Part shown: one piece after another, positions 22,452 through 31,283 of the stretch | How the letters are laid out: each line of letters opens with the position of its first letter | Position numbering within the stretch: position 1 is the first letter of the stretch | Assembly: GCF_013155295.1 (NCBI RefSeq) | Contig: NZ_JABJXT010000025.1 | Span: 1 to 50,056, forward strand | Length of the DNA stretch: 50,056 bases | Source: Pseudogemmobacter hezensis | Lineage (GTDB): Bacteria > Pseudomonadota > Alphaproteobacteria > Rhodobacterales > Rhodobacteraceae | Reading direction: 5' to 3' | Position numbers and translations under genes: made by a program | The notes under the pieces: generated by a model | What the model was told of the DNA's origin: nothing | The model's input: only the letters and a program-made list of their open reading frames with translations | Database searches by the model: none

Positions 22452-23741
22452 TCAGGTCACCAGCCGCAACTGTTGCCGTGGAGCCGCGTTTCCATCGGTC
22501 AATGCGTCATAGGGATCCTGCTCTGAAAGCAGCATATCCACAACCTGTCGTAGTAGCTCGCGCCGCGCACGCGAGGAGTAGAAGCCACCGGCCACCTGGC
22601 TGGTTTCCAGCAAATAATGTCGATAATCCCGATATGCGCGGGTGTCGGGGCGTTTTCCCTCGGCAAAGAACTGGCTCGCGGGCTGCGAAGAGACAAATTC
22701 AGGCTTAGAATAGACCGCGCGACCGAAGGCCCGCAGCGGCAGACCACGCCAGAGCGCCTGCTGCCCGGCGGTGGAATTGACGGTCACAGCCGAACGGGCA
22801 TGGTTCAAAAGCGCCGCCAGCTTGCCGCCCCGCACGAAATGGACGCGCTTTGCGACACCGTATTTCTGCGCCAGCTGCCGGATGGTCGATTTCACCGCGA
22901 CGCGCCCATCCTCCAGCGGATGCGCTTTAAAGACCAGGTGGTGATGCAATGGCGCACCCTCGGCGAAGCCCTGCATCACCAGCTCAAGAAATTCGCTCAT
23001 GGTGGTGAAGGGCGAATGGTCGCGGAAGCTGGCGTCATGCTCCAGCTGCAGGATCGCCAGATGATAGGGAAAGCCGCCATAGCGGATGCGCCAGGTGGCA
23101 AGCCTGCGTTCCAGCGCGTGGAAGGGCAAGAGGAACAGCCGCTTTACATAAAGCATGAATTCCTGGCGCACCGTCAGGGCGCGATGGGGGCGGAAATTGC
23201 GATAATCCCAGAATCCGGCCCAGACGAACCAGTGATAGATCGCACCCCAGAACATATGCTGGCGCATGTCCCCCCAGCGGGCGGGGGCATCAGGCAGGTC
23301 GATATCGGTATGGGCCAGCGCCTCGCGCATTTCCGGCACGCTGGTCTCCATCAGGCGCGAATGGCCGTTCGAGCCGCCGCGCTCATAGGTGACCCAATAG
23401 GGGCGCAGATAGCCCTCTTCAAAGACATGGATCGTCAGCCCCGCCGCGCGGGCGATGGCGACCGCTTTGGCGTGGATGGGGCGGGTATCGCCGTAAAGCA
23501 CAATATCGGTGATGTGTTTCTCCGCGATAAGCGCGGCGAAGGTTGCGGGCCAGTCTTCGGGGGCGCCGCGGAACGGGATATAGCTGGCGCCATCATGCCA
23601 GAGAGCCCGGTCGCCCCGGTTAAAGCCGATGCGCCAGACGGTGGCCCCAGAGCGGGACAGCATCTTCCCCAGCCGCGAGAAGAACGGCCCGTGTGGCCCT
23701 TGCAGCAGCAGGAAATTCTTCGTTTCGCCTGACCGTATCAT
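22452..23741 (-). CDS. kpsS: Capsular polysaccharide synthesis/export protein KpsS
   Basis: A 429-residue KpsS-like Kdo transferase. It starts with MIRSGETKNFLLLQGPHGPF (the KpsS opening LLLQGP-x-x-P-F). It contains FEEGYLRPYWVT, the HLVFKAHPLEDG block and the VTVNSTAGQQALWRGLP motif, typical of Kdo-adding capsule enzymes. The start is placed at ATG 23741; the upstream extension is not conserved-looking. KpsS adds the first Kdo and KpsC extends it. It is the first gene of the capsule operon and divergent from ribE across 212 bases. Confidence 0.92.
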   Translation of the reverse strand: MIRSGETKNFLLLQGPHGPFFSRLGKMLSRSGATVWRIGFNRGDRALWHDGASYIPFRGAPEDWPATFAALIAEKHITDIVLYGDTRPIHAKAVAIARAAGLTIHVFEEGYLRPYWVTYERGGSNGHSRLMETSVPEMREALAHTDIDLPDAPARWGDMRQHMFWGAIYHWFVWAGFWDYRNFRPHRALTVRQEFMLYVKRLFLLPFHALERRLATWRIRYGGFPYHLAILQLEHDASFRDHSPFTTMSEFLELVMQGFAEGAPLHHHLVFKAHPLEDGRVAVKSTIRQLAQKYGVAKRVHFVRGGKLAALLNHARSAVTVNSTAGQQALWRGLPLRAFGRAVYSKPEFVSSQPASQFFAEGKRPDTRAYRDYRHYLLETSQVAGGFYSSRARRELLRQVVDMLLSEQDPYDALTDGNAAPRQQLRLVT

Positions 23742-23953
23742 CGCACTCAACACACTGGCTTTGGTTTTAGCGGTTTTACCAGGCACACCGCCCGCGAGCA
23801 GCAATAGCGGCTCGCTGGTCTGATGCCAATTCCGGCTTATGATTTCGCAAGGCTAGTGCGGCGATGCGGCATTATTGCGGCATGGGCGGGGCTTGTCATA
23901 TCATATGAGGCGGGCATAGATCAGAAGATCATCTGGGACAAAGAGGGGCGAGC

Positions 23954-24550
23954 ATGTTCACCGGAATCGTGACCGACATTGGCGAAATCCTGGAGCTTGA
24001 GCAGCGCGGTGATCTGCGGGCGCGAATCGCGACGTCTTGGCCGGTTACGGGGATTGATATCGGGGCCTCGATCGCATGTGAGGGCGTCTGCCTGACGGTG
24101 GTCGAAAAGGGCGACAGCCCGCGCAACTGGTTTGATGTCGAAATCAGCGCCGAGTCGGTTTCTAAAACCAATTTGGGGGGCTGGCACAGCGGCAAGCGCC
24201 TTAATCTCGAGCGGGCGCTGAAAGTTGGCGATGAATTGGGCGGGCACATTGTCTCAGGCCACGTCGATGGCGTCGCCGAGGTGGTGCGGATGGAGCCCGA
24301 GGGCGACAGCCTGCGGGTGACCTTCCGTGCGCCTGAGGCGCTGGCGAAATTCATTGCCCAAAAGGGATCGGTTGCGCTGAACGGCACGTCTCTGACGGTG
24401 AATGAGGTTGATGGCCGCGATTTCGGGGTGAACTTCATCCCTCACACCCGCAAGGTGACGACCTGGGGGCAGTTGGCTGTCGGCGACCAGATCAATCTCG
24501 AGGTGGATACCATGGCCCGCTATGTGGCGCGGCTGGCCGAGTGGAAGTGA
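23954..24550 (+). CDS. ribE: Riboflavin synthase alpha subunit
   Basis: The 198-residue protein has two lumazine-binding barrel domains, each with a G-x-x-V-SGHVDG-like or ACEGVCLTV/LNGTSLTVN repeat. It has the invariant N-terminus MFTGIV. It turns two lumazines into riboflavin plus a pyrimidine. AGAGGGG precedes the ATG. No FMN riboswitch (which would need about 140 bases of conserved sequence) is visible in the 212-base upstream region. The gene ends at a set of palindromes and a terminator shared with carD. Confidence 0.95.
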   Translation: MFTGIVTDIGEILELEQRGDLRARIATSWPVTGIDIGASIACEGVCLTVVEKGDSPRNWFDVEISAESVSKTNLGGWHSGKRLNLERALKVGDELGGHIVSGHVDGVAEVVRMEPEGDSLRVTFRAPEALAKFIAQKGSVALNGTSLTVNEVDGRDFGVNFIPHTRKVTTWGQLAVGDQINLEVDTMARYVARLAEWK

Positions 24551-24572
24551 CAGATATCTTTGGAGCAGGGCC

Positions 24573-24617
24573 CCGGTTCCTTCAAAGGAACCGGACCGAA
24601 ATCTTCCAAGATTTCGG
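24573..24617. repeat. Two tandem perfect palindromes after ribE
   Basis: CCGGTTCCTT-CA-AAGGAACCGG (24573-24594) and CCGAAATCTT-CC-AAGATTTCGG (24596-24617) lie one base apart and precede a separate terminator. Such paired palindromes look like a dispersed repeat element of this genus. Confidence 0.75.
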
Positions 24618-24630
24618 GTTGCGCGAATGA

Positions 24631-24664
24631 AAAACGGCGGCCTCAAAGGCCGCCGTTTTCTTTT
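24631..24664. terminator. Bidirectional terminator between ribE and carD
   Basis: AAAACGGCGGCC (24631-24642) and GGCCGCCGTTTT (24648-24659) form a perfect 12-bp stem with loop TCAAA and T-rich sequence on both sides; it can serve both convergent genes. Confidence 0.93.
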
Positions 24665-24678
24665 ACTCGGTATCAGTC

Positions 24679-25188
24679 TCAGGCTGCGCGCAGCATGAGA
24701 ACCTCTTCGACCTTTTTCTGGGCGCCAGCCTCGTCGACCCCTGAAACTGCGGCGACTTCGCGGGTCAGGCGTTCCAGCGCGGCTTCATAGAGCTGGCGCT
24801 CTGAATAGCTTTGCTCGCGCTGATCATCGGTGCGGTGCAGATCACGGACGACCTCGGCAATCGCCATCAGGTCACCGGAATTGATCTTTTGCTCATATTC
24901 CTGCGCCCGGCGTGACCACATCGCGCGCTTGACCCGCGCCTTGCCTTTCAGCGTTTCCAGCGCTTTGGTCACCACATCGGGGGCCGAAAGGGCGCGCATA
25001 CCGACATCGGTCGCTTTATTGGTTGGAACGCGCAACGTCATCTTGTCCTTTTCAAAGGTGATGACGAACAGTTCCAGTTTGAAACCGGCAATCTCCTGCT
25101 CTTCGATGGAGATGATCTTGCCAACGCCATGTGCAGGATAGACAACGAACTCGTTGGGGCGGAAATCAGGCTTCTTCGACTTGGTCAT
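24679..25188 (-). CDS. carD: CarD-family transcriptional regulator
   Basis: The 169-residue protein has the N-terminal RNA polymerase-interacting Tudor-like domain (about 10-70, VVYPAHGVGKIISIEEQEIAG). A helical DNA-binding C-terminal domain (about 75-165) follows and contains RAMWSRRAQEYEQKINSGDL. CarD stabilises the open complex at many promoters in alphaproteobacteria lacking strong promoters. It has a long upstream region of about 330 bases without genes, in which a promoter (25391-25419) gives a leader of nearly 200 bases. Confidence 0.93.
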   Translation of the reverse strand: MTKSKKPDFRPNEFVVYPAHGVGKIISIEEQEIAGFKLELFVITFEKDKMTLRVPTNKATDVGMRALSAPDVVTKALETLKGKARVKRAMWSRRAQEYEQKINSGDLMAIAEVVRDLHRTDDQREQSYSERQLYEAALERLTREVAAVSGVDEAGAQKKVEEVLMLRAA

Positions 25189-25390
25189 TCAGGCGCTTCC
25201 TCGGTCAGATGCCCAGCCCATATGCCGCAGAGGGCCACGTATTCAGAGGCAATGCCCGACAAGCAACACCCACCCAGGCAATACCTCTGAAGAGGGCCTG
25301 CGGCGAATGTTCCGGGATTGTCACAAGAATAAGTGTCTCAGGCGAGCAGTCCTGAGGCAGAATCAGGCATCCATGCTGGTTTATGAACAA

Positions 25391-25419
25391 ACCATAACAC
25401 AGAATCACCACGATTCCAA
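25391..25419 (-). promoter_or_regulatory. Putative carD promoter
   Basis: On the minus strand -35 TTGGAA (25414-25419) and -10 TATGGT (25391-25396) lie 17 bases apart. The stretch 25189-25517 between carD and fdxA holds no gene; the promoter is the only feature I see in it. Confidence 0.45.
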
Positions 25420-25517
25420 CTGTCGTAAGCAAAGCCCAGCCTGCTTAGCCAGCCCGGAACGGGGGGAACTCGGGTGTTCTCACGACAAAGCGACCGCGCG
25501 TGATGCCGGCGAGAGGT

Positions 25518-25856
25518 TCAGCTGCCTTCGCCCGGGGCCGGGTCGAAATACTTCTCAAGCTTGCCGGTCTCGCCATCGCGTTCGGCATAGCCTTCCATCG
25601 GATCACGCTTTTCGGTGATCACCGGCCAGACCTCGGCATATTTGCGGTTGAAGGCGACCCATTCTTCCATATCCGGCTCTGTATCGGGGCGGATCGCGTC
25701 AGCGGGGCATTCCGGTTCGCAGACGCCGCAGTCGATGCATTCGTCGGGATGAATGACCAGCGTGTTCACGCCCTCATAAAAGCAGTCCACCGGGCAGACT
25801 TCGACGCAGTCTGTGTATTTGCAGGCGATGCAGTTATCGGTGACGACATAGGTCAT
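25518..25856 (-). CDS. fdxA: 7Fe ferredoxin FdxA
   Basis: The 112-residue protein carries cysteines at 9, 12, 17, 21 and 25 (3Fe-4S side) and 40, 43, 46 and 50 (4Fe-4S side, [11 protein letters not shown]). The C-terminal extension ends in DPAPGEG, usual for Azotobacter-type FdI proteins. It is a small electron carrier, probably for oxidoreductases or stress repair. It lies 52 bases downstream of the S4-domain gene on the same strand and may share its transcript. Confidence 0.93.
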   Translation of the reverse strand: MTYVVTDNCIACKYTDCVEVCPVDCFYEGVNTLVIHPDECIDCGVCEPECPADAIRPDTEPDMEEWVAFNRKYAEVWPVITEKRDPMEGYAERDGETGKLEKYFDPAPGEGS

Positions 25857-25908
25857 TGGGGCGCTTCCGGAACACTCTCTGGGGCGTCAGTTAAGCCAGA
25901 GACGCGGA

Positions 25909-26286
25909 TCATTCAAGGCATTGGGGTGTCTGATCCGGGGCATCAAGGTCAAGAAAGAGCGTCTGTGCCTCTGAGGCGGGGCCACGGCGAACGCCCGTTC
26001 CCAGAACGCGGATCAGACGGATATTTCTTCCCTGGGGAAATGTCAGCACATCACCCGGCCCAACCTCGCGCGATGGGCGCGAGACCGGGGTGCCGTTTAC
26101 CCGGACGTGGCCTTCGCCCACCACCAGGGCCGCCAGAGTGCGTGTTTTGAAGAATCGGGCCTGCCAGAGCCATTTGTCCAGCCGCAGCTTTGCGCCCGGG
26201 CCGCCGTTGGCCGCGCTGGTAACAGAAGCGGCCGGAGCGTTGCCGCCCCGGCCCTCTTTACCTCTGCCGCCGCCGGTTTTGGCCAA
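25909..26286 (-). CDS. S4-domain RNA-binding protein, HslR-like
   Basis: The 125-residue protein has a glycine-rich N-terminal tail followed by an S4 fold (residues about 33-80, LRLDKWLWQARFFKTRTLA), with the usual GHVRVNGTPVSRPSREVGPGD. HslR proteins bind free 50S subunits that carry stalled nascent chains. It starts three bases after the stop of the helicase gene, so the two form one unit. The tail of about 30 residues is longer than in E. coli HslR. Confidence 0.88.
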   Translation of the reverse strand: MAKTGGGRGKEGRGGNAPAASVTSAANGGPGAKLRLDKWLWQARFFKTRTLAALVVGEGHVRVNGTPVSRPSREVGPGDVLTFPQGRNIRLIRVLGTGVRRGPASEAQTLFLDLDAPDQTPQCLE

Positions 26287-26289
26287 GGC

Positions 26290-29277
26290 TCAGACCTTGC
26301 CCTTCAGCGCCATCAGGGCGGCGAAGGGATTGTCCGGATCGATGGGGCGCTCGCGTTTGGGCGGGCGGGCCTCAAAGTTCTTCGGGCCCTCATTGCGGCC
26401 GCCGGGCTTGCCATGCTTGCCACCGGGCTTGCCGCCACGCTGGTTGTCACGCCCGCCTTCCCGACCACCTTCACGGTTCCCGAACTCTTTGCGTGGGCCG
26501 CGCTCGCCGGATTTCTCGCCCTGAGGGCGATCACCTTGCGCACGCTCACGACGTTCGCCCTGGGAACGCTCGCGGCGCTCACCCTGCGGGCGGTCACCCT
26601 GCGGACGATCACCACGTGGCGCACCGCGCTCGGGGCGCTGGAAGCGGGGCTTCGGTGCCCAGGTGAAGGTGTAGAACACCTCCATCTCGGGGGCAGCAAC
26701 CTCGCCGTCAGCGGCGGCTTCGGCCTCGGGGACGGGTTCCGGCTCTGGCGGGGGGGCCAGAAGCGAGACCTCTTCCGGGATCGGCTGGCCCGAAGCTGCC
26801 GCCGCCTCAAGGGCTGCGGCGACCTCTGCAGCGGGGGCAACCTCGGTGGGGGCTGCCTTTGTCTTGGCGCGCTCGCCTTTTTCGGCCTTATAGCCAAGGC
26901 CGCCCATCAGATCCGAGAATTGCTCAAGCGTCATCCCGGTGATCGACAGCATATCCGGCGTCGCCTCAAAGCCCGCGCGGCTGTCTTTCTGGCGCAAAAT
27001 ATCGGCCAGACGTTCAAGCATATCGATGCGGATCGCGCGGCTGCCTGCGGGGCGATAGCCCGAAAGCGTGTAATGCTCTTTCGGCACCTCGGCGATATTG
27101 GGAATGGTCACGAGGCCCGGGGGCGGGCTTTCGGGAAAATCTGACAGGCCGTTCCACAAAGACCACAGCACCAGCCGCAGCCGGGTCGGCGCGGGCTTCA
27201 GCAGCGCCTGCTGGAAGATCGTATACTGACCAAAGCGGATGCCATGTTTGCGCAGCGCGCCACGGGCTTCCTGGTCAAGCTCCTTGACCTCATTGGCGAC
27301 CTGCTCACGCGGGATCACCCCAAGCGCCTCGGTCAGGCGGAAGGCAAAGCCCCGTGCCAGGCCCTGCAGCGTCTCGTCGCGGCCCAAAGCCAGCAGCGGG
27401 TCATAAAGCGCCGCCACTTTGCGGTCGATGAAATGCTGCAACCGGCGGCGGACCTTTTCGATCACATCCTCGCCCGCTTCGTCATCGACGAAAGGCTCGA
27501 CCGAGGGTTTCAGCGGATCGGCACCCTTCACCAGCTTGCCCACCGCAGACGAGCCCCACATCAGGCCGCCCTGCTCGGTGAAATCCATCTCGGTGTCAGG
27601 GGCGTTATAAAAACGGTCCGCACGCAGGCTGAACTCAGGCTTCAGCGCCTGGATCGCAGCCTGGCGCAGCGTTTTGCCCTCATCCGTCGGGGCGCTTGCA
27701 TCCTGCTGGAAGCGGAACCCCTCAAGACGGCCGGTGAATTCACCCTCGACCGTCACTTCGCCCTTGTCGTTCACCTCGGCCACGAGGTCCTCCTTCTGCT
27801 TCAACCGGCGGAGCAATACGCTCGTCCGCCGATCGACAAATCGTTGCGTCAGCCGCTGGTGCAGCGCATCTGACAGGCGGTCTTCTACAGCGCGGGTCTC
27901 GCCCCGCCAATGGGATTCGTCATCGACCCAGTTTTTGCGCTGTGCAACATAGGTCCAGGTGCGGATAAAAGCGAGCCGGCGCGAGATATGGTCGATATCA
28001 CCATCGGTTTTGTCGATCCGCGCGATGGATTTCGCCAGCCAGTCGGACGGGATCCGCCCGCCGCCGATGCCGCGCCCGACCAGAAAGTCGAAAATCCGCG
28101 CCAGCAGCGTGTGGTGATCGGTCTCGGATATGCCGCGGAAATCGGGGATGCGGCAGACATCCCACAAAAGCATCACCCGCTTGGGGTTGGTCAGCTTGTC
28201 CTGGACCTCGGGCATGGCCGAAAGCGCCTTCAGCGCCACCACATCATCGGCGTCACGGGCGCGGGACAGCCAGTCATTATAGGTGGGCTGTTCCAGCGAG
28301 CGGATCAGATGGCCCGCCGATCCGAAATCGAGATCGGCATTGCGCCACATCAGTTTCTTCACCGGGGCAAATTTATGCGCCTCGATCTGGTCGATCAGCT
28401 CGGACGAAAAGGGCCGCGCCTCGCCCGTCACGCCAAAGGTGCCATTCTCGGTATGACGCCCGGCGCGGCCTGCGATCTGCGCGATCTCTTGCGGCAACAA
28501 AGACCGCATCCGCCGCCCGTCGAATTTCGAGGTCGAGGAAAAGGCCACATGTTTGATGTCGAGGTTCAGCCCCATGCCAATCGCATCGGTCGCGACCAGG
28601 TAATCGACATCGCCGTTCTGATACAGCTCGACCTGGGCATTGCGGGTGCGGGGGCTAAGCGCCCCCATCACCACCGCGCAGCCGCCTTTCTGACGGCGGA
28701 TCAGCTCGGCGATGGCATATACATTTTCAACAGAAAAGCCGACGATTGCGCTGCGTTCAGGCATCCGGCTTATCTTTTTCGAACCTGACCAGGTCAAAGT
28801 CGAGAAACGGTCGCGCTTGACGTAAGAGTGGTTCTGCACCAGCCCCGCAATCGCGCCGCGCATGGTGTCTGATCCCAGAAACAGCGTCTCATGCAGGCCG
28901 CGCGCATGCAGCAGGCGGTTGGTGAAAACATGGCCGCGTTCTGGGTCAGAGGCCAGCTGGATCTCATCGACGCAGACGAAATCGGCGCCGATTTCCAGCG
29001 GCATCGCCTCGGTGGTGGCGACCCAGTATTGGGCGCGATCGGGGATGATGCGCTCTTCGCCGGTGACCAGGGCAACGCGGCTGACGCCTGCTTTGGCGAC
29101 CACACGCTCATAGACCTCACGCGCCAGCAGCCGCAATGGCAGGCCAATCACCCCGGTGCGATGGGTCAGCATACGTTCAATCGCGTGATGGGTTTTGCCG
29201 GTATTCGTGGGGCCAAGCACGGCCGTCACATGGCCGCGCTCGCCACGCAGGGCGATGTCCTTCAGACGGGTATCCAT
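26290..29277 (-). CDS. Suv3-like DEXH-box RNA helicase with low-complexity C-terminal tail
   Basis: The ATG at 29277 gives 995 residues. The helicase core starts at once: Walker A LGPTNTGKTHHA (Lys28), then DEIQLASDPERG (about 112-125). RecA-2 motifs follow, IGMGLNLDI and QIAGRAGRHTENG at about 230-275. This DEIQ helicase with the Suv3-type C-domain is the bacterial relative of the mitochondrial degradosome helicase. The last 150 residues hold repeats of GERRERSQ and GDRPQGE, an unstructured RNA-binding tail whose DNA repeats are visible at 26550-26640. It lies between a TPR gene and the S4-domain gene, suggesting an RNA or ribosome-related operon. Confidence 0.88.
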   Translation of the reverse strand: MDTRLKDIALRGERGHVTAVLGPTNTGKTHHAIERMLTHRTGVIGLPLRLLAREVYERVVAKAGVSRVALVTGEERIIPDRAQYWVATTEAMPLEIGADFVCVDEIQLASDPERGHVFTNRLLHARGLHETLFLGSDTMRGAIAGLVQNHSYVKRDRFSTLTWSGSKKISRMPERSAIVGFSVENVYAIAELIRRQKGGCAVVMGALSPRTRNAQVELYQNGDVDYLVATDAIGMGLNLDIKHVAFSSTSKFDGRRMRSLLPQEIAQIAGRAGRHTENGTFGVTGEARPFSSELIDQIEAHKFAPVKKLMWRNADLDFGSAGHLIRSLEQPTYNDWLSRARDADDVVALKALSAMPEVQDKLTNPKRVMLLWDVCRIPDFRGISETDHHTLLARIFDFLVGRGIGGGRIPSDWLAKSIARIDKTDGDIDHISRRLAFIRTWTYVAQRKNWVDDESHWRGETRAVEDRLSDALHQRLTQRFVDRRTSVLLRRLKQKEDLVAEVNDKGEVTVEGEFTGRLEGFRFQQDASAPTDEGKTLRQAAIQALKPEFSLRADRFYNAPDTEMDFTEQGGLMWGSSAVGKLVKGADPLKPSVEPFVDDEAGEDVIEKVRRRLQHFIDRKVAALYDPLLALGRDETLQGLARGFAFRLTEALGVIPREQVANEVKELDQEARGALRKHGIRFGQYTIFQQALLKPAPTRLRLVLWSLWNGLSDFPESPPPGLVTIPNIAEVPKEHYTLSGYRPAGSRAIRIDMLERLADILRQKDSRAGFEATPDMLSITGMTLEQFSDLMGGLGYKAEKGERAKTKAAPTEVAPAAEVAAALEAAAASGQPIPEEVSLLAPPPEPEPVPEAEAAADGEVAAPEMEVFYTFTWAPKPRFQRPERGAPRGDRPQGDRPQGERRERSQGERRERAQGDRPQGEKSGERGPRKEFGNREGGREGGRDNQRGGKPGGKHGKPGGRNEGPKNFEARPPKRERPIDPDNPFAALMALKGKV

Positions 29278-29296
29278 CAGTTCAGGTTTCCCGCTG

Positions 29297-29869
29297 TCAG
29301 AGGCTTTGGCCTTCAAGCTGCTTGCCAAGGCGTTTGATGCCCTCATTCACCTCGGCGTAATGGGGGTGGATTTCGGCTGCGGCACGATAGGCGGCCAGCG
29401 CCTTTTCCGGCATATCCGATTCTTCGAGGATGGTGCCCAGCACCGACCAGGCGACGAAATCGCGCGGCTCATCTTGCAGGACCGTGGCCAGATCCGCCAT
29501 CGCCGGGCCAATCTCGCCGTCGTTGTAATAGGCAATCGCCCGCGCAGAACGGGCCTCGGTGAAATCCGGGGCATGATCGACGGCGGCGGTCAGATGCTCG
29601 ATCGCGGCGGCGGTATTGCCGGCCGCCAGCGCCTCATTGCCACGCCGCACCAGCAGATCAACCGTGGCCGAGCCGGATTTGCCCGATTCGATCAGGATCT
29701 CGGTCTCGATTCGCGCGGCCGCCCCCTCATCCGCGTCTTTCAGACGGGTATAAAGGTCATCAAGCTTTGCCGCGTCCTGGGCAAAACCCGCACCCGCCGC
29801 AAAAAGCGAGAAAACCAGCGGCGCTATTGCCGCGACGATATGATTGTGAAACCGAGAGGGCGCTTTCAT
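29297..29869 (-). CDS. Secreted TPR-repeat protein
   Basis: The 190-residue protein begins with a signal peptide (MKAPSRFHNHIVAAIAPLVF, cleavage after AGAGFAQ at about 32). Three or four tetratricopeptide repeats follow (about 75-180), including AIEHLTAAVDHAPDFTEARS and FVAWSVLGTILEESDM. The ATG at 29869 is chosen because it alone gives a signal peptide. It is likely a periplasmic scaffold; partners are unknown. It sits 19 bases upstream of the helicase gene and diverges from the SCP2 gene. Confidence 0.85.
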   Translation of the reverse strand: MKAPSRFHNHIVAAIAPLVFSLFAAGAGFAQDAAKLDDLYTRLKDADEGAAARIETEILIESGKSGSATVDLLVRRGNEALAAGNTAAAIEHLTAAVDHAPDFTEARSARAIAYYNDGEIGPAMADLATVLQDEPRDFVAWSVLGTILEESDMPEKALAAYRAAAEIHPHYAEVNEGIKRLGKQLEGQSL

Positions 29870-29947
29870 ATAAAGGATCGTAACCGATTGCCGGGGAATT
29901 GCCAGCGGGGATCGGGCGCAGATCGGGTAACGAAACGGAGACGTGAC

Positions 29948-30235
29948 ATGAGCGCAATCATCGACAAGGCGGTTGAGAAACTGTCGGCCCGGCTGTCGGG
30001 CGGTTTTGACGGTATCGCCAAATTCGTGCTCGAGGGTGAGGGCGCGATCATGCTGGACGCAAATGGCGTGCGCGCTGCCGATGAAGAGGCCGATGTGACG
30101 CTGACCGCCAGCGTCGCCACCTTCCAGGCGATCCTTGAGGGCAATCTGAACCCGGCCTCGGCCTTCATGACCGGAAAACTGTCGGTTGACGGCGCGATGG
30201 GGGTGGCGATGAAGCTGGGCTCTGCCCTGTCGTGA
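29948..30235 (+). CDS. SCP2 sterol-binding-domain protein
   Basis: The 95-residue protein is a single SCP2 domain: IAKFVLEGEGAIMLD forms the central strands, and the C-terminal LSVDGAMGVAMKLG is conserved in bacterial members. It binds hydrophobic ligands such as acyl chains. GGAG precedes the ATG. The stop is seven bases before the lysophospholipase-like gene, so the two are probably co-transcribed and share lipid-related work. Confidence 0.88.
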   Translation: MSAIIDKAVEKLSARLSGGFDGIAKFVLEGEGAIMLDANGVRAADEEADVTLTASVATFQAILEGNLNPASAFMTGKLSVDGAMGVAMKLGSALS

Positions 30236-30242
30236 CGCTGGA

Positions 30243-31208
30243 ATGACCACGCCCGCGCCCCTTCACCATGAGCTGGCGGATGGCCCCGAAGGCGGCGGGG
30301 CCGTCTGGCTGCGCACGGCTGATGGGGTGCGGATCAGGCTGGGGTATTGGCCGTGCTACAGGCCGGGCGGGCCGCTGGGCACGGTGGTTTTTCTGCCCGG
30401 ACGCACGGAATATATAGAGAAATACGGCCCCACCGCCAAAGAGCTGGGGCAGCGCGGCTGGTCGATGATCGCGCTGGACTGGCGTGGCCAGGGCCTGTCT
30501 GACCGCGCTCTGGCTGATCCTATGCTGGGGCATGTCGGGCATTTTAGCGAATATCAGCTTGATCTGGATGCGGCCCTGGCCTGGCTTGCGCAGCAGGGGG
30601 CTGGGCTGGGGCTTTCGGGCCCTTTGATGCTGATGTCGCATTCGATGGGCGGGCTGATCGGGCTGCGCAGCCTGATGCGGGGCGCGCCCTTCCGGGCCTC
30701 GGTGTTTTCGGCGCCGATGTGGGGGATTCGCATCCCGCTTTGGGGCAGGCCGCTGGCCTCGGCGCTGCGGCGGCTGCCGCTGGCGCTGCCGCAGGATCGC
30801 AGGTTTGCGCCCTCGACCTCGGGGGAAAGCTATATTCTGCGCCGGGGATTTGAAGGCAACCAGCTGACGGGCGACGCGCAGATCTGGTCCTGGCTGCATC
30901 ACCAGCTGCAGGAGAGGCCCGATTTCCGTCTGGGCGGCCCGTCACTGGGCTGGCTGCGGGCGGCTTTGCGCGAATGTGCGGTGCTGGCGCGGATGCCGTC
31001 GCCTGCGCTGCCGGTGCAGACCTCGCTGGGCAGTCTGGAGCAGATCGTCAGGCCCGATGCCATCCGGCAGCGGATGGCGCATTGGCCGCAGGGGCGGCTG
31101 GATCTTTATCCGGGGGCCCGCCATGAGGTTCCGATGGAGGCCGCCCCCCATCGCAGCCGCTTTTACGACGCGGCGCATCAGCTGTTTTTTGGCCAGCGCG
31201 AAGGATAG
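30243..31208 (+). CDS. pldB: Lysophospholipase-like alpha/beta hydrolase
   Basis: The 321-residue hydrolase has the nucleophile elbow SHSMGG (Ser134) and the family strand LPGRTEYIEKYG, with oxyanion region DWRGQGLSDR (about 79-88). The likely catalytic His lies near the C-terminus in ARHEVPME. This is the PldB/monoacylglycerol lipase-like serine hydrolase family. It starts seven bases after the SCP2 gene. The substrate is inferred to be lysophospholipid or monoacylglycerol. Confidence 0.82.
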   Translation: MTTPAPLHHELADGPEGGGAVWLRTADGVRIRLGYWPCYRPGGPLGTVVFLPGRTEYIEKYGPTAKELGQRGWSMIALDWRGQGLSDRALADPMLGHVGHFSEYQLDLDAALAWLAQQGAGLGLSGPLMLMSHSMGGLIGLRSLMRGAPFRASVFSAPMWGIRIPLWGRPLASALRRLPLALPQDRRFAPSTSGESYILRRGFEGNQLTGDAQIWSWLHHQLQERPDFRLGGPSLGWLRAALRECAVLARMPSPALPVQTSLGSLEQIVRPDAIRQRMAHWPQGRLDLYPGARHEVPMEAAPHRSRFYDAAHQLFFGQREG

Positions 31209-31255
31209 TGCCGCACTGGCCAGTCTTTGCAATCAGGTTTTGGCGCGACCAGGCT

Positions 31256-31283
31256 TTGGCCGCCCTGTATTGGCCGCCCTGTA
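31256..31283. repeat. Perfect 14-bp tandem duplication
   Basis: TTGGCCGCCCTGTA is present twice in direct tandem (31256-31269 and 31270-31283). It abuts the stop codon of the META-domain gene (31284). It is probably a recent slippage or duplication event. Confidence 0.8.

Noticed and set aside
22617-23732. 371-codon open frame on the plus strand
   Set aside because: Antisense shadow of kpsS; KpsS motifs are clear on the minus strand, and high third-position GC creates the open antisense frame.
23742-23953. FMN riboswitch before ribE
   Set aside because: No conserved FMN-element pattern is visible in the 212 bases; ribE alone is often unregulated by it.
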